DNA from: an uncultured Coriobacteriaceae bacterium
GTDB lineage: Bacteria > Actinomycetota > Coriobacteriia > Coriobacteriales > Eggerthellaceae
Assembly: GCA_902781245.1 (NCBI GenBank)
Contig: CACZIP010000099.1
Location: forward strand, 1 to 7,220
DNA: 7,220 nucleotides
Reading direction: 5' to 3'
How positions within the stretch are numbered: the stretch's first letter is position 1; each line of letters opens with the position of its first letter. Position numbers and translations under genes: made by a program. Of this stretch, positions 5,296-7,220 are shown one piece after another. A model generated the notes under the pieces. That model was not told the DNA's origin. It worked only from the letters and a program-made list of their open reading frames with translations, and did no database searches.

Positions 5296-5685
5296 ATGAA
5301 GTTTCTAGGTCTGGGTATTCCCGAGCTCGTCATCATTTTGGTTGTCGTGCTCATCATCTTCGGGCCCAAGAACCTTCCGAAGCTCGGCAATGCGCTGGGC
5401 AAGGGCATCAAGGGCTTGCGCAAGGGCGTCGAATCCGGCAAGGAGAAAATCGACGAGAAATTCGACGAATCCGAAGCCGAGAAGGCCGAGCAGAAGGCCG
5501 CCGAGGAAGCTGAGAAGACCGAAGTTGAAGCTGAAGCTGCCGAGGTTGTCGAAGAGGTCGAGGCTGAAGCCGAAGAGCTGGCAGCCGACGCCGCTGACGC
5601 CGCCGATGCTGCCGCAGAGCCCGTCAAGAAGACCGTCAAAGTCAAGCGCGTCGTCAAAGCGCAATCCGACGAGGCGGCCGAGTAA
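5296..5685 (+). CDS. tatA: Twin-arginine translocase subunit TatA/TatE family
   Basis: TatA forms the size-variable membrane pore that, with TatC (and TatB in many bacteria), exports folded twin-arginine proteins such as cofactor-bearing redox enzymes. The 129-aa protein has the family order: a very short N-terminus MKFLGLGIPE with the conserved Glu at 10, one membrane segment LVIILVVVLII (11-21), the hinge FGPKNLPKLG (22-31), then an amphipathic basic helix (about 32-52). The tail is unusual: residues 53-109 are almost only Glu, Asp, Ala, Lys and Val, with near-tandem DAA units at 98-107. A basic patch KKTVKVKRVVK (111-121) follows, then an acidic end. No tatC or tatB is adjacent, so this is an orphan tatA. 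It shares a direction with greA, 70 bp downstream. TatB cannot be ruled out, but the FGPK hinge and Gly21-type transition favour TatA. Confidence 0.93.
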   Translation: MKFLGLGIPELVIILVVVLIIFGPKNLPKLGNALGKGIKGLRKGVESGKEKIDEKFDESEAEKAEQKAAEEAEKTEVEAEAAEVVEEVEAEAEELAADAADAADAAAEPVKKTVKVKRVVKAQSDEAAE

Positions 5686-5755
5686 CAACTGCACGTCGGA
5701 CGACCCTGAAACCATGCGCGCGAGCGCGCTTCGAAAAAACGAAGGATAGGACATC

Positions 5756-6226
5756 ATGGCAAACGACAATTTCATCCTCACGCCCGAAGGGCGTGCAAAG
5801 CTCGAGGAAGAACTGCAGTACCTCGAGACTGAGAAACGTGCCGAGATCGGCGAGCGCATCAAGGTTGCCCGCGAGTTCGGAGACATCTCCGAGAACTCCG
5901 AGTACGACGACGCCAAGAACGAGCAGGGCATGGTCGAGGCGCGTATCGCCGAAATCACGCACATCCTGTCCGAAGCGACGGTTGTCAACACCCCAAAGCG
6001 TTCGAACAAAGTCAACATCGGCTCAACCGTCACGGTTGACATGAGCGGTCGTGAGCGCGTGTTTACCATCGTTGGCGGTGCTGAAAGCGACGTGGCCAAT
6101 GGCAAGATCTCGAACGAGTCGCCGGTCGGCAGCGCGCTCATCGGTCACAAGAAGGGCGATCACATCGAGACCACCGGCCCCACTGGCCGTAAGATCGAGA
6201 TGGACATCATCAAAATCGAGCACTAG
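5756..6226 (+). CDS. greA: Transcription elongation factor GreA
   Basis: GreA enters the secondary channel of RNA polymerase and stimulates cleavage of backtracked RNA so that stalled elongation can resume. The 156-aa length is typical. The N-terminal coiled coil (about 10-75) carries the tip loop GDISENSEYDDAKNEQG (42-58), with the conserved Asp43 and Glu46 that help hold the catalytic metal. The C-terminal FKBP-like domain has GSTVTV (89-94) and the signature SPVGSALIGHKKGD (122-135). The start ATG is preceded by AAGGATAGGA (5742-5751). The 70-bp gap after tatA contains two small hairpins (GCGCG-CGAG-CGCGC at 5716-5729 and TTCG-a6-CGAA at 5730-5743) but no good terminator, so tatA-greA co-transcription is possible. 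It precedes lysS, a frequent partner. Confidence 0.97.
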   Translation: MANDNFILTPEGRAKLEEELQYLETEKRAEIGERIKVAREFGDISENSEYDDAKNEQGMVEARIAEITHILSEATVVNTPKRSNKVNIGSTVTVDMSGRERVFTIVGGAESDVANGKISNESPVGSALIGHKKGDHIETTGPTGRKIEMDIIKIEH

Positions 6227-6253
6227 CGAGTAGTGCAGGTTGAACGGAATGGG

Positions 6254-6283
6254 AAAGGCCTGACGAACCGTCGGGCTTTTCTT
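6254..6283 (+). terminator. Terminator-like hairpin between greA and lysS
   Basis: AAAGGCCTGACG (6254-6265) pairs with CGTCGGGCTTT (6269-6279), with one bulged G, one G-U pair and an AAC loop, then TTTTCTT. It lies 27 bp after the greA stop and only 17 nt before the lysS ATG. It should terminate much greA transcription; read-through, or a promoter inside greA, must supply lysS. Confidence 0.8.
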
Positions 6284-6287
6284 GAAT

Positions 6288-6294
6288 AAGGGAG
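6288..6294 (+). promoter_or_regulatory. lysS ribosome-binding site
   Basis: AAGGGAG ends 6 nt before the ATG at 6301. It lies directly downstream of the T-tract of the preceding hairpin, so there is no room for a separate promoter between them. Confidence 0.85.
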
Positions 6295-6300
6295 AGTTTC

Positions 6301-7220
6301 ATGGCAGAGGAAATCAAAGAAGTGCAGGAGATCGAGGACGACCCGATCGAGGTGCGCAAGGCCAAGCGTGCGGCCATGATCGAGGCGGGCGAGAACCCCT
6401 ATGGCCACGCCTTCGACTATACGCACCATGCGTCCGATATCGAGGCGGGTTATTCCCAGCTCGAGGATGGCGAGTCGACCGAGGATGCCGTGCGTTTTGC
6501 AGGCCGTATCATCGCCAAGCGTGTTCAGGGCAAGGTCAGCTTCATGACCGTGCGCGACACGACGGGCGAGATCCAGCTGTTCTGCCGCATCAACACGCTG
6601 GGCGAGGAAGCCTATGCTGCATTGAAGGACCTCGATATCGGTGACTGGATCGGCGTGTGGGGCACCATCATGAAGACCCGCCGCGGCCAGCTCTCGATTG
6701 CCGTCGAGCGCTTCGAGCTGCTCTCGAAGTCGCTGCGTCCCCTTCCCGAGAAGTTCCATGGCCTGGCTGACAAAGAGATCCGCTACCGCCAGCGTTATGT
6801 CGACCTGATTGCCAATCCCGAGGTCAAGGACGTCTTCGAGAAACGCAGCAAGATCGTGTCGGCCATCCGCCGCTACATGGAGGACGAGCTGGGCTACTTC
6901 GAAGTCGAGACGCCGTTTCTCCAGGCAATCATGGGCGGCGCCAACGCCAAACCGTTCGTGACGCATCTGAACGCGCTCGACCGCGATTACTACCTGCGCA
7001 TCGCCACCGAGCTGCCGCTGAAGCGTCTGCTCGTGGGTGGCTTCGAGCGCGTGTTCGAGCTCGGACGCATCTTCCGCAACGAGGGCATGGACCAGACGCA
7101 CAACCCCGAGTTCACCACCATGGAAGCATACTGCGCCTTCAGCGATCTGGAGGGCATGATGGAGCTGGCCGAGGGCGTCATTCAGGCAGCCGCCATGGCA
7201 GCATGCGGCACGCTGCAGGT
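6301..7220 (+). CDS. lysS: Lysyl-tRNA synthetase class II, 3' end outside window
   Basis: LysRS activates lysine with ATP and charges tRNA-Lys. The frame is open from the ATG to the window edge: 306 residues of an expected 490-510 or more. An acidic 20-residue leader (MAEEIKEVQEIEDDPIEVRK) precedes RAAMIEAGENPYG (23-35). The OB-fold anticodon-binding domain spans about 60-140, with AGRIIAKRVQGKVSFMTVRD at 67-86. RYRQRYVDLIANPEV (161-175) and motif 1 with GYFEVETPFLQ (198-208) follow. The substrate loop GGANAKPFVTHLNALDRDYYLRIATELPLKR, in two parts, spans 212-242. Motif 2 FRNEGMDQTHNPEFTTMEAY is at 258-277. Motif 3 lies beyond the edge. The pattern is LysRS, not AspRS or AsnRS. It follows greA, separated by the hairpin. 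Confidence 0.96.
   Translation, partial: MAEEIKEVQEIEDDPIEVRKAKRAAMIEAGENPYGHAFDYTHHASDIEAGYSQLEDGESTEDAVRFAGRIIAKRVQGKVSFMTVRDTTGEIQLFCRINTLGEEAYAALKDLDIGDWIGVWGTIMKTRRGQLSIAVERFELLSKSLRPLPEKFHGLADKEIRYRQRYVDLIANPEVKDVFEKRSKIVSAIRRYMEDELGYFEVETPFLQAIMGGANAKPFVTHLNALDRDYYLRIATELPLKRLLVGGFERVFELGRIFRNEGMDQTHNPEFTTMEAYCAFSDLEGMMELAEGVIQAAAMAACGTLQ

Noticed and set aside
4701..5513. Plus-strand frame running through the purH end, terminator, tRNA and tatA start
   Set aside because: It would translate through a tRNA and two terminators and overlaps two real genes out of frame.
5716..5743. Two small hairpins before greA as a tatA terminator
   Set aside because: The stems are 4-5 bp and no T-run follows on the plus strand.
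5305..6141. 278-codon minus-strand frame across tatA and greA
   Set aside because: Its hydrophobic, Gly/Leu/Asp-rich part is the complement of the Ala/Glu repeats of tatA; both sense genes are clear.
6223..7101. 292-codon frame antisense to lysS
   Set aside because: lysS is clear from class II synthetase motifs; the antisense frame has no start signal.

Overview
The window is a conserved housekeeping segment of a fairly GC-rich bacterial chromosome. The protein sequences, the recG-rsmD-coaD and greA-lysS gene orders, and the orphan tatA suggest an actinobacterium, most plausibly of the class Coriobacteriia (Eggerthella/Slackia-like). That placement is inference from remembered protein style, not from a search. 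I see no phage, IS transposase, CRISPR array, toxin-antitoxin pair or biosynthetic cluster.

Layout. Everything left of about 3400 is transcribed leftward as a likely operon: recG (fork-reversal helicase, 732 aa), rsmD (16S rRNA guanine methyltransferase, 184 aa) and coaD (phosphopantetheine adenylyltransferase, which runs off the left edge). The roughly 125-bp gap at 3398-3523 is a divergent control region. To its right all genes read rightward: purH, starting at a GTG with a strong ribosome-binding site and ending at an intrinsic terminator; an AT-rich promoter driving a single tRNA-Pro(CGG) gene with its own terminator; tatA; greA; a terminator-like hairpin; and lysS, which runs off the right edge.

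The genes cover purine synthesis, coenzyme A synthesis, rRNA modification, replication-fork repair, protein export, transcript-cleavage rescue of RNA polymerase, and lysine and proline decoding. Apart from the shared operons they are not one pathway.

Three things stand out. First, the PurH protein has a good AICAR-formyltransferase half, but its IMP cyclohydrolase half lacks the roughly 35-45-residue segment that normally carries the conserved GRVKTLHP block, and the usual NLYPF motif reads NLGVF. It may therefore be monofunctional, with ring closure done elsewhere. Second, a 101-bp module between recG and rsmD is bounded by a perfect 20-bp inverted repeat and looks like a MITE-type insertion or a large intercistronic RNA hairpin. 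Third, a terminator-like hairpin sits only 17 nt before the lysS start codon, suggesting attenuation or partial read-through.
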